A stretch of 64,000 bases of DNA from the NCBI GenBank assembly GCA_024472245.1, contig JANBXD010000003.1:4588001-4652000 (forward strand). The letters are read 5' to 3'. A model generated the notes under the pieces. That model did not search any database, had not been told where the DNA came from, and saw only the letters and a program-made list of their open reading frames with translations. The translations under genes and the position numbers were made by a program. This DNA is from Beauveria sp. NWAFU-1. Lineage: Eukaryota; Ascomycota; Sordariomycetes; Hypocreales; Cordycipitaceae. Positions within the stretch are counted from its first letter, which is position 1, and each line of letters opens with the position of its first letter. This document shows, in pieces, positions 44,856 to 58,946 of the stretch.

Positions 44856-47800
44856 ATGACGCAGCAGCAACCTGCCGCCTTTGAGCGGCTTGACTACATT
44901 AGTCGTCAACTAAAATCCCGGTAGGCGAGCTCCCACATCATCGCTTAGCGAGGCAAAGTCGCTGACCACCTAACGACAGAGTCGGCGACGATGTACGACG
45001 AAGAGCAGCATCACAGTTAAAAGATCTCGTCGGTGTATGCCATCGAGGTTAGCTTCAAAACTCCCACACCTGATTAGCGACCGCAGCTAACCGTGTTTAC
45101 GCAGACCTCAACCCTGAGCAGTTTCTATCCTTTTACAATACTGTCAACAATAAAATCACACAGCTCATCACACATGGCGGCGACTCGGCAGAACGCCTGG
45201 GTGGCATCTACGCATTGGATGCGCTCGTCGACTTTGACGGCGTCGACGTCGCCCTCAAATATACTCGATTTACCCAAAATTTGAAAACCGTTCTACGAGG
45301 CAAAGATATGAACCCCATGCGGCCGGCCGCTGTTGCTCTCGGTAAACTTTGTCGCCCTGGAGGGTCGCTCATTTCGGAACTCGTCGACTCTGAAGTAAAT
45401 ACGGCGCTTGAGTGGCTCCAAAACGATCGAGTTGAAGAACGACGCTATAGTGCCGTGCTGGTTCTGCGGGAGCTTGCCGTCAACGCTCCGACGTTGATGT
45501 ATCAGTACATTCAAACAATCTTTGAGTTGATCTGGGTTGGTTTGCGAGATACCAGACAGCAGATTCGAGAAGCATCTGCCGAAACAGTCAGCGCCTGTTT
45601 CCGCATTATCCGCGATCGAGACCAGGAAATGAAACAGATATGGATGGCCAAAATCTATAACGAGGCCAGGCAAGGGTTCAAAGTCAATGCTGTAGAGTAT
45701 ACACACGCGTCTTTGCTGGTGCTGAAGGAGCTCCTGGAACAAGGTGGGATGTTTATGCAGGAACATTACCAAGAGGCCTGCGACATAGTGTTTCGACACA
45801 AGGACCATCGCGAGCCAATCGTCAGAAACACGGTTGTGCTCCTCATTCCCGACCTGGCTAGTTACTCGCCAGCTGATTTCGCCCAATCCTGGCTGCACAA
45901 GTTCATGGTCTATCTCTCGGGCATGCTGAAGAAAGACAAGGAGCGTAATGACGCTTTTCTTGCCATCGGAAACATCGCCAACTCGGTCAAGAGCGCCATC
46001 GCCCCGTACCTTGACGGCGTGCTCATATACGTCAGAGAAGGACTGAGCGCACAGTCGCGCAAAAGAGGATCCGTCGATCCTGTGTTTGACTGCATCAGTC
46101 GTCTCGCCGTGGCCGTCGGACAAACTCTGAGCAAATATATGGAAGCGCTGCTGGATCCAATATTTGCCTGCGAGCTCACACCGAAGCTCACGCAAGCTCT
46201 GGTCGACATGGCCTTCTACATCCCTCCTGTCAAGCCCATCATTCAAGAGCGTCTGTTGGATATGCTCAGTGTCGTGCTTTGCGGCGAGCCGTTCAAGCCG
46301 CTTGGAGCGCCTCAGCCCAACACGCTCTCATCCGTCCCTGTGATTGCCAAAGATGGCAAGGATCCGCAGGCCTACGAATATCGCCGGGCTGAAGTCAAAT
46401 TAGCGCTTAATACTCTGGGAAGCTTTGATTTCACTGGTCATATTTTGAACGAATTTGTGCGTGATGTCGCAATCAAGTACGTCGAGGATGAAGACCCAGA
46501 TATCAGAGCAGCTGCCGCACTCACTTGTTGTCAGCTCTACGTTCGTGACCCAATTGTCAACCAAACAAGCTATCATGCTCTTCAGGTTGTGGGCGATGTC
46601 ATCGAGAAGCTTCTGACCGTCGGCATCTCTGATCCTGAGCCTACCATTCGTCTGACTGTGCTCGGGGCTCTGGACGAACGATTCGATCGCCACCTTGCCA
46701 AGGCTGAAAATATTCGCATCCTCTTCTTCGCCCTTAACGACGAGGCTTTTACGATTAGAGAGGTTGCCGTTGCTATTATCGGCCGACTGGCAAGATATAA
46801 TCCGGCATACGTGATCCCGTCGCTCCGCAAGACCCTTATTCAGATGCTTACAGAGCTTGAATTTTCGGACGTCGCTCGCAGCAAGGAAGAAAGCGCCAAA
46901 CTACTTCGCCTTCTCGTACAGAACGCACAGTCGCTCATCAAACCATACGTCGAGCCCATGATCTCAGTGCTTCTGCCCAAGGCCAGTGACCCCAACCCAT
47001 CTGTTGCGGCTACAATCCTCAAAGCGATCGGTGAACTCGCAACCGTGGGTGGTGAAGACATGCTTCCCTATAAAGACCGACTGATGCCCCTTATCATTGA
47101 GGCACTTCAGGATCAAAGCTCAAATATCAAGCGAGAGGCTGCTCTTCACGCGCTGGGCCAGCTAGCTAGCAACTCGGGCTATGTGATCCAACCATATATT
47201 GAGTACCCGCAGCTGCTGGAGAATCTTCAGAGTATCATTCGTACCGAAGATCAGCGCGGACCTATCCGACAAGAGACTATCAAACTCATGGGCATCCTGG
47301 GTGCTCTCGACCCTTACAAATGCCAGCAGGCAGAAGAGAAACCCCTCGACACTCAATCTCACGCAGAGCTTGGCCCAATGACCGATATTTCCTTGATGAT
47401 GAGCGGGCTGACTCCATCAAACAAAGAGTACTTTCCCACTGTTGTCATCAATGCCCTCCTGCAGATTTTAAAGGATCACTCACTTGCTCAGCATCACGCT
47501 GCTGTGATTGAAGCAATCATGAATATTTTCAGAACCCTTGGCCTAGAGTGCGTTTCATTTCTGGATCGAATCATTCCTGCTTTCCTTCAGGTCATCCGGT
47601 CCTCGCCCTCGACAAGATTGGAGTCATATTTCAATCAACTGGCCACGCTAGTCAGCATTGTGAGACAGCACATCAGGAATTACCTTCCCGGTATCATTGA
47701 GATTCTGCAAGAATATTGGGACAAGTCATCATCATTGCAGTCCACCATCTTATCCCTTATTGAGGCCATCTCCCGCTCCTTGGAAGGTGAATTTAAAATA

Positions 47801-50800
47801 TTTCTGGCAGGCCTTTTGCCGATGATGCTTGGTGTTCTTGAAAAAGATACCAGTGCAAAGCGTGCTCCCTCTGAGAGGGTCTTGCATGCCTTCCTTGTAT
47901 TCGGAGCTAGCGCTGAGGAATATATGCATCTAATTATCCCCGTTATCGTACGAACATTCGAGAAACCTACGCAGCCCTCATTTCTAAGAAGGCAGGCAAT
48001 TGAGACCATTGGCAAGATCTCCAAACAGGTCAATCTCAACGACTATGCTGCCAAAATCCTCCACCCCCTCACTCGAGTGCTTGATACTGGCGAGCCAGTA
48101 CTGCGAACGGCCGCCTTGGATACAATGTGTGCCCTCATTCAGCAGCTGGGGAAGGATTTCATCAATTTCATGGGTACTGTGAACAAAGTCGTGAATCTGC
48201 GACAAATTCAGCATGCCAACTACGAGCTTCTGGTGAGCAAGCTTCAAAAGGGCGAGGCGCTTCCGCAAGATTTGAATACCGAAACGCGCTACTTCGACCG
48301 CGGCATCGAGCCTGCTTTTGCAGACCTGGGCACCAAAAAGCTAGAGATGAACGCTATACATCTGAAAGCGGCCTGGGACACCAAGGGCAAGTCCACAAAG
48401 GAGGACTGGCAAGAATGGGTACGGAGATTCAGCACAACTTTGTTGACTGAATCTCCAAACCATGCCCTCCGCGCTTGTGCGAGCTTAGCAAGCGTCTACC
48501 TGCCTCTTGCGCGAGAGCTCTTCAATTCTGCTTTCGTTTCATGCTGGAGCGAGTTGTTTGAACAATTTCAAGAGGAACTCATTCAGAATATCGAGAGCGC
48601 GATCAAGTCAGAGAATGTTCCGCCGGATCTGCTTGGTCTACTTCTAAATCTTGCTGAATTCATGGAGCATGATGACAAAGCCTTGCCCATAGACATTCGA
48701 GTACTTGGACGGGAAGCTGCGCGATGCCACGCTTATGCCAAGGCTCTCCACTACAAGGAACTGGAGTTTCTCCAAGATCAAAGCAGCGGAGCAGTTGAGG
48801 CTCTGATTGTGATCAACAACCAACTCCAGCAGTCCGACGCTGCCATTGGTATCTTGCGCAAAGCTCAGCTCTATAAGGAAGGCATCCAGCTACGCGAGAC
48901 CTGGTTTGAGAAGCTTGAACGCTGGGAGGAGGCTTTGGCATTCTACAACAAGCGTGAAGCAGAAGTACCTCCGGTACAGGCTGTCCCGATTGACATTGTG
49001 ATGGGTAAGATGAGATGTCTGCACGCTCTCGGCGAGTGGGATGCTCTCGCTACGCTGACCGGTAACACGTGGCAAAACTCGGCTCCCGAGGTGCAGCGTA
49101 TGATCGCGCCATTGGCAACTGCAGCAGCTTGGGGTCTCGGCAAATGGGACATGATGGATAATTACCTGTCTTCACTGAAGCGAAACTCACCAGATCGCTC
49201 TTTCTTCGGTGCCATCTTGGCGCTGCACAGAAACCAGTTTAAAGAAGCGATATCCAACATTCAACAGGCTCGCGAAGGGTTGGACACAGAGCTGAGTGCT
49301 CTCGTTAGCGAATCCTACAACAGAGCTTATCCTGTTGTTGTCCGTGTCCAAATGCTTGCCGAGCTTGAAGAGCTCATTACATACAAGCAGTGCGACGAGA
49401 AGAAACGTGTGACGATGCGCAAGACCTGGGAGACGCGTCTTGAGGGCTGTCAGCGCAATGTTGACCTTTGGCATCGCGTACTCAGGCTTCGTGCTCTGGT
49501 GATAACTCCCGCGGAGAACATGCGCATGTGGATCAAATTTGCCAATTTGTGCCGCAAGTCTGGCCGCATGGGCCTTGCAGAGAAGTCGCTGAAGCAGCTA
49601 ATTGGGGTGGAAGCGCCTCTTGAAAACATGATTCCCTTCTGGAAGGAAGGTTCGTCCCTGCCTAAGAATGTTCCAGCTCAGGTTATCTATGCTATGCTCA
49701 AGTTCCAATGGGAGACTGGGCTACAACCCAGTACTCATTCGCTCCGTCGCATCTCGGAGCGTACTCTGTACTGCCTGCAGAGGTTTACTAATGAAACTGC
49801 TCACCGATTCGACATGACCAAAATGCATCTCTCGTCTCAGTCTGGTACTGAGCTTTCCAATGCCGATTATGCATTCCAGAATCATGTCGACTCGTCTATC
49901 ATTACTCCACAGACACAGCGGGCGCTGATGGAACAGACTGTGCTGCTAGCGAAGTGCTACCTCCGTCAGGGTGAATGGCTCATTGCGCTCAACAAGGATA
50001 ATTGGCAGCGTGACAATGTCGATGAGATTCTCACTTCCTACTCTCAAGCCACAAAGTATAACCCGCGCTGGTATAAGGCATGGCATGCTTGGGCTCTCGC
50101 AAACTTTGAGATTGTTCAGACCCTCACTGCTCGCACAGAGGTCGATGCCAACCGAGCGGATTCCGTCGACATAATTCAGCACGTTGTCCCTGCCATTCAG
50201 GGATTCTTCAAGTCGATTGCGCTCTCTGCGGGCAGTTCGCTTCAGGATACCCTGCGTCTGCTGACCCTCTGGTTCACTCATGGCGGTCACGCAGATGTCC
50301 ACTCAGCTGTGACTGAAGGCTTCGCAAATGTCAGTGTGGATACTTGGCTGGAGGTCCTCCCTCAGCTGATCGCACGAATCAATCAGCCCAATGTGCGTGT
50401 ACAGCAGTCAGTGCACAATCTCCTCGCGGACGTTGGTCGAGCGCATCCTCAGGCCTTGGTCTACCCTCTCACGGTCGCCATGAAGTCTGTGCAGAGCACT
50501 CGCAGATCACGGTCTGCGGCACAAATCATGGACAGCATGCGTCAACACAGCGCCAATTTGGTAGCCCAGGCTGATCTTGTCAGCCATGAGTTGATTCGTG
50601 TGGCAGTCCTATGGCATGAACAATGGCATGAGGGCTTGGAAGAAGCCTCGAGACTTTACTTTGGCGACCAGAACATCGACGGCATGTTTCAGACTCTTGA
50701 GCCACTCCACAACTTGCTAGAGCGTGGCCCGGAGACACTACGTGAGATCTCCTTTGCTCAAGCATTCGGTCGTGACCTGAGGGAAGCACGAGAATGGTGC

Positions 50801-52303
50801 CATCAGTATGAGACTAGCAGAGATCTTAATGACCTCAATCAAGCCTGGGATCTCTACTACCAAGTTTTCCGCCGAATTTCTCGACAGCTACCACAAGTCA
50901 CCAGCCTCGATCTAACGTACTGCTCGCCCAAGCTGCTCAACGTCAAGTCTCTTGACCTGGCTATCCCGGGCACCTATCGCAGCGGTCAACTCCCAGTGAG
51001 AATCCAGTCATTTGAGCCAACTTTGACAGTCATCAACTCGAAGCAGCGCCCTCGTAAGATTACTGCCAGTGGCACAGATGGAAACGCATATCCCTTCCTT
51101 CTCAAGGGCCATGAAGACATTCGGCAAGACGAACGTGTCATGCAGCTGTTTGGCCTCTGCAACACCCTTTTGGCAAGCGACTCGGAGTGTTTCAAACGCC
51201 ACCTCACCATTCTTCGCTTCCCGGCGATTCCGTTGTCGCAGAGCTCTGGTTTGATTGGTTGGAGATCTAACACTGATACTCTTCACGTTCTCATTCGAGA
51301 GTACCGTGAGAGCCGCAAGATCCTTCTGAACATAGAGCATCGCATCATGCTGCAGATGGCTCCTGATTACGACAATCTCACGCTGATGCAAAAGGTAGAA
51401 GTCTTTGGTTATGCTCTGGATAATACCACTGGCCAGGATCTCTACCGTGTATTGTGGCTGAAGTCTAAATCGTCCGAAGCCTGGCTCGAACGTCGCACCA
51501 ATTACACGAGATCTTTGGGTGTCATGTCTATGGTTGGGTATATTCTCGGGCTTGGCGACCGTCACCCTTCCAACCTCATGCTTGATCGCCTCAATGGACA
51601 CATTTTCCACATCGATTTCGGCGACTGTTTCGAGGTGGCGATGAAGCGGGAAAAGTATCCGGAGCGTGTACCTTTCCGCTTGACACGTATGCTCACCTAC
51701 GCAATGGAAGTGAGCAATATCGAGGGCAGTTTCAGAATTACATGCGAACATGTGATGCGAATTCTCAGAGACAACAAGGAGAGTGTGATGGCAGTACTGG
51801 AGGCTGTGAGTTGACTTATAGGCACATGGTCCATGGCCTCATGTATACTAACTTGGCAATAGTTCATTCACGACCCTCTACTAACCTGGCGTTTGACAAA
51901 CACGGCCTCACCAGCGGGTCCGAACTTCCGCTCCGACCGTGAGGCTGCGCTGATTGGTCTCAATGGTGGGGGAAGGGCGCGAAGGGCGTCGATTCTGGAC
52001 GCTGACATTGCGCCATCAGAGCTCATGGCCAACGGCGACCCCGTAGGCGCACTGATGACCCGCCCCAGAGCTAGAACGAATAGCGGCGTCGAAACCGAGG
52101 GCGCCAACGGTGCTCAGGACACGGAGATTCAGAACGCCAGAGCCATTGAGGTCCTGGATCGCGTCGTGCAGAAACTGAATGGTCGCGACTTCAAGGAAAC
52201 GGAAGAGCTTGACGTTGTGAATCAGGTCAACAAGCTCATTATCGAGGCGACGAAGCTGGAGAATCTTTGCCAGCACTATATTGGATGGTGCAGCTTCTGG
52301 TAA
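44856..52303 (+). CDS. tor: TOR kinase (target of rapamycin)
   Basis: Phosphatidylinositol-kinase-related Ser/Thr kinase of TORC1/TORC2. Model: join(44856..44920,44980..45047,45105..51805,51863..52303), 2,424 aa, normal for fungal TOR. Start MTQQQPAAFERLDYISRQL. HEAT repeats occupy roughly residues 50-1250 and the FAT domain about 1270-1830. FRB lies near 1865-1965, with GLEEASRLYFG holding the rapamycin-site Ser. The kinase has GHEDIRQDERV near 2045, GDRHPSNLM near 2195 and HIDFGD near 2214. The FATC tail ends in LENLCQHYIGWCSFW. Intron signals: GTAGGC, GTTAGC and GTGAGT donors with CTAAC branches. The long linker before FATC (about 2290-2390) is poorly conserved, as usual. A single TOR gene is typical of filamentous fungi. 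Confidence 0.97.
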
Positions 52304-53223
52304 AGCGTTGTTGGCTCCGCCACAAAATGTTGTATAGTTATACTCGAGCGGATGCAGAGCATGTTGTGCTCTGCATGCCGGATGAAATGTTCCCGGCATG
52401 ATTTGACTTTTGTTTTTGGCGCTTGGTTGCGCACGGGGTTGGGCGCTTGGCTATTCGCTGTCCTCGACTACATGTTTTTCTTTTGTTTTGTGCCTTGTAG
52501 GTGCTTTGGTAGCGCACTGTGGACGGCTCAATCAGCGTGTTCAGAGGTCGTTATGTATTAATACTAAAGATATCTCTTTATAGGTAGTGGGATTCTTCCA
52601 CTCCCGTGATAGATCATAGAGCTTCTAACTGCTGGACTGTAGTTTGAGGCTGATGCATCGCCTGCTATTGAGCCTGGCTTAGGCGTGCGGACTTTGGAGC
52701 GGCACGGAGCCGCTAGTGTCATGGAGCTCTAGGTGGCACGGAGCTCGAAGTGGTGCATTTAAATATTGCGGAACTCGAGGTGCTACAGAAACTGGAGCAA
52801 ACATGAGATAGATAACATAAGGGTCAATCGGGCTTATCAGGTTTGTCATTCTCCTTCCTTTGATCCGGACAGAATCGTGGCGGGGGGGCTGCTTGAAGGC
52901 GCGCCATGTGAATACTTGAGCCGCGGCGCAATGCTGCTCTGCGACTCCAGATCCAAGGTTGAAATCGAGCTCTCAAAATAGAAGCGATCTACTGGTTAAA
53001 AGAATGTTGACACACTATTTGACTAATTTCGACTGTCTTGGCCTCAAGAATCGGCGCAAATCATGAGCAATGTTTAGTTATCCGGAGCTCACTCATGTAA
53101 GCCCCGCCACGCCTGACCCCCAACTATGCGGGGGGGCCAAGAAGAGGAGTTCCTGAACTACGGATGGGAGGGGAGGGTATTTAAAGCTGAACCCGTCAAG
53201 AAGAAAGTGTACGTTTCTCTGTG
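52304..53223. other. Intergenic with imperfect short repeats
   Basis: 920 bp; no supported gene. It includes imperfect GGCACGGAGC / GGAGCTCTAGGTG / GGAACTCGAGGTG-type repeats at about 52695-52800, and the promoter of the next gene. Confidence 0.4.
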
Positions 53224-53247
53224 ATGAACTGCAATCGAGCTACGAAA

Positions 53248-55255
53248 ATGGAGCCCATTTTATTTCAATCCGTCACCGTCATCACTGGCGAAGAAGACGC
53301 CACGCCCTTTGTCGCAGATGTTCTGGTCAAAGACGGTCTGATTGCCCACATCGGCGACCCTGGCACGGTAGAGTCCGCGACGGCCCGGCACGTCGATGGC
53401 AAAGGCCAGTACTTGTCGCCTGGGTTTATTGATATGCATGCGCATTCCGACTTGTACCTCATCACGAGTCCAGCTCACGAGGCCAAGATCTCACAAGGCT
53501 GCACAGTAAGTAAAACGCGCCTCTGGTCATCCTTTGGTTTGGAAGCCGGGGTCGGGGGAGTTCTCGGAAATGGTTGTCAGAATTGCTTGCTGATTGAATA
53601 ATACAGACCGAAGTTGTTGGCCAAGATGGGATTTCGTATGCCCCTGTACGTACAAAGGAGCAACTGCGGGCCATTCGGAGTCAAATCGCAGGCTGGAACG
53701 GCAATCCCTCCGACGAGGACTGCCAGACCAAGCACAAGGGCACCGGAATATTTGACTGGCAGACTGTGGGTGACTACCTCGACTGCCTGGAAGAGAACAA
53801 GACTGCGACCAACGTGGCCATGCTAGTACCGCAAGGCAACCTTCGCCTCCTAGCTTGCGGCCCCAACGACACTCCCGCTAGCCTCGCGGAAATTCAAGAT
53901 CAGGTCAAGCTCTTAAAAGAGGCTATAGGTCAAGGGGCGGTTGGAATGTCCAGGTACTGCTGAGATTTGATGCTGCCGACTTCAAGGCTAATGTTTGCTT
54001 GTAGCGGCCTGACTTACACGCCTGGCATGTATGCTTCGAACTCGGAGCTCGCAATCCTTTGCAAGGCTCTCGCCGACGAATATCCTGGCGCCTTTTACGC
54101 GCCTCATCACCGCAGCTATGGATTTAAAGCCCTAGAGAGCTACGAGGAGATGCTTGACCTTGGGAAAAACACTCGCTGTCCAATCCGTGAGTCAAACGCG
54201 CTCCAGGCTTTGCATCACATGAAGCCTCTACTGACGGCATGCCTCTAGACTTGACACATGCAACTATGAACTTTTCCGAGAACAAGGGTCGAGCTCCCGA
54301 GCTACTGCAGATGATTGACGGGGCGCTTGGCTCTGGCGTCGACGTGACGCTCGATACGTATCCTTATTTGCCAGGGTGTACGATGCTGGCCGCGCTGCTT
54401 CCCAGCTGGGCGTCAGAGGGCGGCCCGGATGAAACCCTCAAGAGGCTGGGCGAGGCTGAAACGCGAGACAAGATTCAAGTTGCCGTGGAAGTCACTGGAT
54501 GCGACGGTGGCCATGGCATCCCGACGAACTGGGATGAGATCCAGGTCCGCGTTCACAGATCCCTTTGTCTTATTTCCCCGAGACTAATGCAAGTGCAACT
54601 AGATTGGAAGCACGCAGCACGAGGCGCTGGATGGGTACGCGGGTAAACGCGTGGCGGAAGTTGCCCGGTCCCTCGGCAAGCCTGCCATTGAGGTCTTTTT
54701 CGACATTCTTGTCAAGGATCGCCTTGCGACGAGCTGCCTGTTGCACATTGGCCACGAGGAAAATGTCCGTGCCATTATGAAGCATGAAAAACACATGAGT
54801 GGAAGTGATGCCATTCTGCACGGCGAAACGCTGCATCCTCGTGCCTATGGCACATTTACGCGATACTTGGGTTGGTTCACCACATGTGCTTTGCGACTTT
54901 TTTATTTTGAAGAATCGCTAACAATGAATCATTAGGTCACTATGCACGGGATTTGGGCATGTTTACCATTCCGCAGATGATGGCACACTTGACGTCGCGT
55001 CCAGCCAAGCGCCTCAATGTGTACCCTTTCCGTGGCCATGTAGGCGTTGGGTCAGCGGCAGACCTGGTACTGTTTGATCCGGAAACGATTCAGGATATGG
55101 CGACTTTTGAGAAACCGAAACTTACTAGTAAAGGCATCAATTTTGTGCTGGTGAATGGTGTCGTTGCGGTGGATGCGGGGAAACTTACTGGGGCGAGAGG
55201 AGGGCATGTATTGCGGAGGAAGAAGGATGGAACAGTCGGTTCTGGCAAGGTTTAG
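53248..55255 (+). CDS. N-acyl-D-amino-acid deacylase (D-aminoacylase) family amidohydrolase
   Basis: Zinc-dependent amidohydrolase that would release D-amino acids from N-acyl forms. Model: join(53248..53505,53607..53953,54005..54186,54249..54544,54603..54870,54936..55255), 556 aa; an ATG at 53224 would add 8 residues. Metal motifs: HAHSD at the end of strand 1; GCTTEVVGQDG across the first splice; HLTHATMNF, restored exactly by intron 54187-54248; GHE; and the Asp in GSDAILHGE. LHPRAYGTFTRYLGHYARD is a family signature. Donors are canonical in introns 1-3; introns 4 (GTCCGC) and 5 (GTTGGT) are weaker but phase-consistent. Converges with the P450. Confidence 0.9.
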
Positions 55256-55536
55256 TGCATGAACTCGAGCAGAAATGACTGATATAGAAGAGACAAATGA
55301 CAGAAGATGTCTTTTGTTGAAAGTCTTCAAAACCGTACCCTCCTTGATAAAAAGCCGAGAAATGCATGTCCAATACATGTACGATTGAATGAGATCAAAG
55401 CTATTATTTTATTGAGTAATGCTTCTCGGTGTTACAAGTATACGGCAAAAAGGCACAAATACAGACTCAACAAACCATTCTACAGGCCTATTCAAATAAC
55501 ACAAACGCCTTTTTGTTATACAATTCTCACACTTGA

Positions 55537-57244
55537 TTACCATCCATCAACAACCTGTATGCACATTTCCATTCCGCCGTCGGGCTTGGCGACAACACTA
55601 GGATTGATCTTGATGTTGCTTTCGTCAAGAAGAGACTTGTCCTTGAGCTCAAATTTGAAGCGGCCAATCCAAGCGGCAGCCAGACATGCCAGCTCCGATT
55701 TAGCGAATGCGCCACCGATGCAGCTGTGAGGCCCGTGAAGAAAGGTCATGAAGGCATAATTGCTGGTGGCTCCTCCGCTTGCCGCATTCGTCGCATTCTT
55801 GCCGCCGTTCTCCGGGGTCAGCCAGCGCTCTGGATTGAACTCGTGTGCATCGTCGCCCCATTGCTTGGGATCCGTATTTGTTGCCCACGGTACCAATCCC
55901 AATAGGGTTTCCTTGGGGATAAACTGTCCTTGGATGGTGGTGTCTTGGGTCGCCACTCGTATCGACTGTGCCACGGGGCTGTGCACTCGCAGAACCTCGC
56001 TGCACACGGCGTTGAGATACGGCATGGAGTCTATCACGGCACTAGTGACTTCAGTGTCGCTGTCTGGAGAGGGAAGAGTATCGCGAATCTCCTGACGCAG
56101 ACGCTCCTGCATATGTGGATACTTGGCCATGAAGTAGGTCACCCAAATGAGGGAGGATGCGGTGGTCTCATGTCCAGCAGAGAGAAAAGTCATCATCTGA
56201 TCAACGAGAGCATTCTCGGAGAAGAGACGTCCTCCCATTGCAACAGTGAGTATGTCCAGACCTGCATCCTGTTTGCTCTCTAGCAAGCGCCTCTTTTCTT
56301 GAATCAGCTCATGGGCAACGCCACGAATGTGGGCAGAAGCTCTTTGAGCATCTCTCACACGCTGAAGTGGTAGGTTGTTCATGATAAAGTCGGGAAAGAA
56401 AGCGCGAAGACCAAGCAGCACCATGTCTCCGTCCGAGGGCTGTAAGAGCTCGTAGCTTTGAGCCAGCGGGTTCTCTGGGTTCTTGATGGAGCCAAAGTCG
56501 ACGCCGACACCCGCAAGGCCAATTATATCCAAGGCGCAACGCGCGGTCCATCCAGAAATGTCCGTCTCGGTATAGCCTTTCTCGTCACATGATGCCGTAA
56601 TCTCGCGCACAGATTCACACGACTTTCTCCAAAAAGTAGGATACAGGTCCTTGACGTGTCGGAATGAAAAGGCGGGCAACATGTCACGACGCTGCTTTTT
56701 GTGCTCGTCGCCTTCGACAGTAAGAAGAGCCCAGCCGATGATCTGAGCAAGAAAGCTCCGTGCGAATAGAGGCTTTTCAAAGCTGTAGCACTTGGTGACG
56801 AGAAGCTCCGAGAGTGCCTGGGGGGAGTTGACAATGACCATTTCCTGATTAAAATGCCACAGGATACGAATCAGGCCGTCGTTGGGGCTTTCTGCGATCC
56901 TGAATCGAAATGTCAGTGGTCCGAGGTGGAATTTTCTCGCATAAGATTGTTGCATACCATTTTTTTGCCATGACACCCAGGCCCTTCTTGCGCATATTTA
57001 TTCCATGACCAATCAAGGGGAGTCCGCCTTTGACCTGAGGCAGGTGGCGAAGAGGTGACACGAAGAATGGATAAACAAGAATTGCGTATGCAGAGTAGAT
57101 GGTAATCTGGGAGGCAAACAGGGCGAGAAAAACGAGGGCGGATTGTGTGGTGTTGTCGAAGAGATGAAGCAACTTGATGAGCACACAGCCAAGTAGGCTG
57201 ATGCCCGCCATGTGCTTCAGTGGTATAAGTCTGATGGCTGCCAT
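55537..57244 (-). CDS. Cytochrome P450 monooxygenase
   Basis: ER-anchored heme monooxygenase, 549 aa. Model: complement(join(55537..56899,56958..57244)). The N-terminus (MAAIRLIPLKHMAG) has two hydrophobic segments before the Pro-rich hinge PLRHLPQVKGGLPLIGHG. Intron 56900-56957 (GTATGC/CAG) restores KKWIAESPNDG. I-helix AGHETTAS, K-helix EVLR, FNPERW, and the heme loop FLHGPHSCIGG with its Cys ligand are all intact. It resembles fungal P450s with long membrane anchors, but I cannot name the CYP family or substrate. No biosynthetic backbone enzyme is nearby. Confidence 0.92.
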
Positions 57245-58290
57245 TGCGCGCCTTCTGGATTGGTCCGTAGAATACAGAAAGCGATGATTGAAATTTCGTG
57301 GGTCAATGTGACGGATTACAGCATAATGTCGGGCTGACCTGGGACCCGGATCCCTTTAAAGCTGATTCGCTACCGAAGCTGCACCGCGGCAAGTCGGCGA
57401 GGTGGAGAAGCTGCAAAGCCGATAGCGCGCGGGGTCGTGTGAGGGGACGGACGGCTTGCTTGCGGCCTGGCTCCGTTCCACGCTACCCAAGTACCGCTGG
57501 TGTACTGGAAGGTATAATAATAAATAAAACAGGAGCTTTCGACTTGCAAATGGCACAGAAAGTAGCCAATCACGCGGTGGATGCGTTCCCCGCATGGCTC
57601 TTTGCATCGCGCCGCATCCGAGCCAGCCATTACCGAGCATTGCATGGAAATCAGGTGGATCTAGCTTGTTTCCAATTTGTTGGGGTGGAAAGTCTTGATG
57701 ACAACAACGTTGACCCTCTTGCACGTGTAAACCCTTAATCAAGACATATATAAGCATGTGATTGGGGTGATTGTGTACAAGTCCTTGCAGAAGTACAGCA
57801 ACATGACGTTCTGTGCCAGCGCTCGGCTACTGGCTGTTGTGATTCAGCTATCCGCACAGCTTGAGTTTGACAAGGATTTCCGCCATGCACGAGCCGAACA
57901 GCAAAAAAGATGGGGGAAAAAGGCTTGCGAGTATCTGAGGATATAATCGTAGTTGATCATGCACATACATTACTCCCTACCCACGAGCGCAGGCCAACTT
58001 GAACAGATCCAGAAGCTTCTTCGCTGGCTTGACAAATTTGCGTTATATTTCTGCATCTCTCAATTTCTTTCGTCAATCTCAAATTATAATCATACCCTAA
58101 AATACCATCCATATCCACCTGAAAGTTCCCAAACAAGCCGTGTTCCGGCCATCGACACACCTCCGCCAAAACAGCATCAACTAGTACCATCACCCCGCCT
58201 AGATCGCTTTTCCTCCGGTGCTGGCTTCTATAGCAATAATCGGCGGTTTTTTTTTTCGGTATAGCTGTATCTTGAATCTGATGCCAGCTA
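57245..58290. other. Intergenic, nothing recognised
   Basis: Contains the P450 upstream region and the 3' flank of the MARVEL-domain gene. Frames here are overlapping shadows. Confidence 0.4.
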
Positions 58291-58946
58291 TTAAACAGTG
58301 TTCTGCGCCGGTGTGTCTGCTCGCACCGAAGAAGCCGTGCCTGGTCGCATCGAAGAAGCCGTGTCGGGTCGCTTTCTGCCATTCGAGGTCGGCGTGATGA
58401 CCCTCTCATTTCGATACTCGTGCCAGATCCGACTCTCAATGATGGCATTGCATAAGAGGAAGAAGCTATAAAATTATCATCAAATTAGGCCATGAATCCA
58501 TCAAAATGCTGGCCGCTTAGTACTCACAAGGCCAAAAAGTTGAAAGCAATGACAGTCTTCTTCAAGCCGCATCTGCCGAAGCCATAGCTGTACCTACGGC
58601 AATATCCGCGAGACCAGTCTTGAGCCGAGAAGATGAACGAGGTGAGCCAGAGGTAGGAAAGAACGAGGTTGATTGGCCAGAGATGTCCACCATATCTGCT
58701 AATCAGGGGTAGGACCATTCCAAGCGTCCAGAGTGCAAGAGTGATGACAGCCTACAGGAGGTGAGAACAGTGCATCTAGACAGGAAATGAGTGACTTACT
58801 ATAACCTCTTGGTAGATGATGTGTGTATTGTGAGCGCTAGAGTACTTTTTCAAAAAGTACGACAAAATTCCAGTCACAATCAGCGAAGACACCCATACTA
58901 TAGCATGGTTGGCGAAAGCCAAGTATCGGAGGCGTGCTTGAAACAT
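58291..58946 (-). CDS. MARVEL-domain membrane protein
   Basis: Four-helix membrane protein, probably of plasma membrane or vesicles. Model: complement(join(58291..58465,58528..58751,58800..58946)), 181 aa. Hydrophobic helices fall in VWVSSLIVTGILSY, AVITLALWTLGMVLPLIS, LWPINLVLSYLWLTSFIFS, and FFLLCNAIIES. The FIFSAQDW...CG..KK pattern between helices 3 and 4 is typical of fungal MARVEL proteins. Introns: GTAAGT/TAG (48 bp) and GTGAGT/TAG (62 bp). The cytoplasmic tail has three short repeats (RPDTASS, RPGTASS, RADTPA), possible phosphorylation sites. No longer frame explains this region, because each exon is short. Confidence 0.8.

Noticed and set aside
45293..46246. 317-codon antisense frame inside TOR
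   Set aside because: Mirror of a strongly conserved coding region; no domain or codon support.
53248..57244. Amidohydrolase plus P450 as part of a secondary-metabolite cluster
   Set aside because: No polyketide, peptide or terpene synthase in the window, and the nearest regulator is 10 kb away beyond TOR.
57957..58448. 163-codon minus-strand frame
   Set aside because: Wrong phase of the last exon of the MARVEL-domain gene plus its 3' flank.
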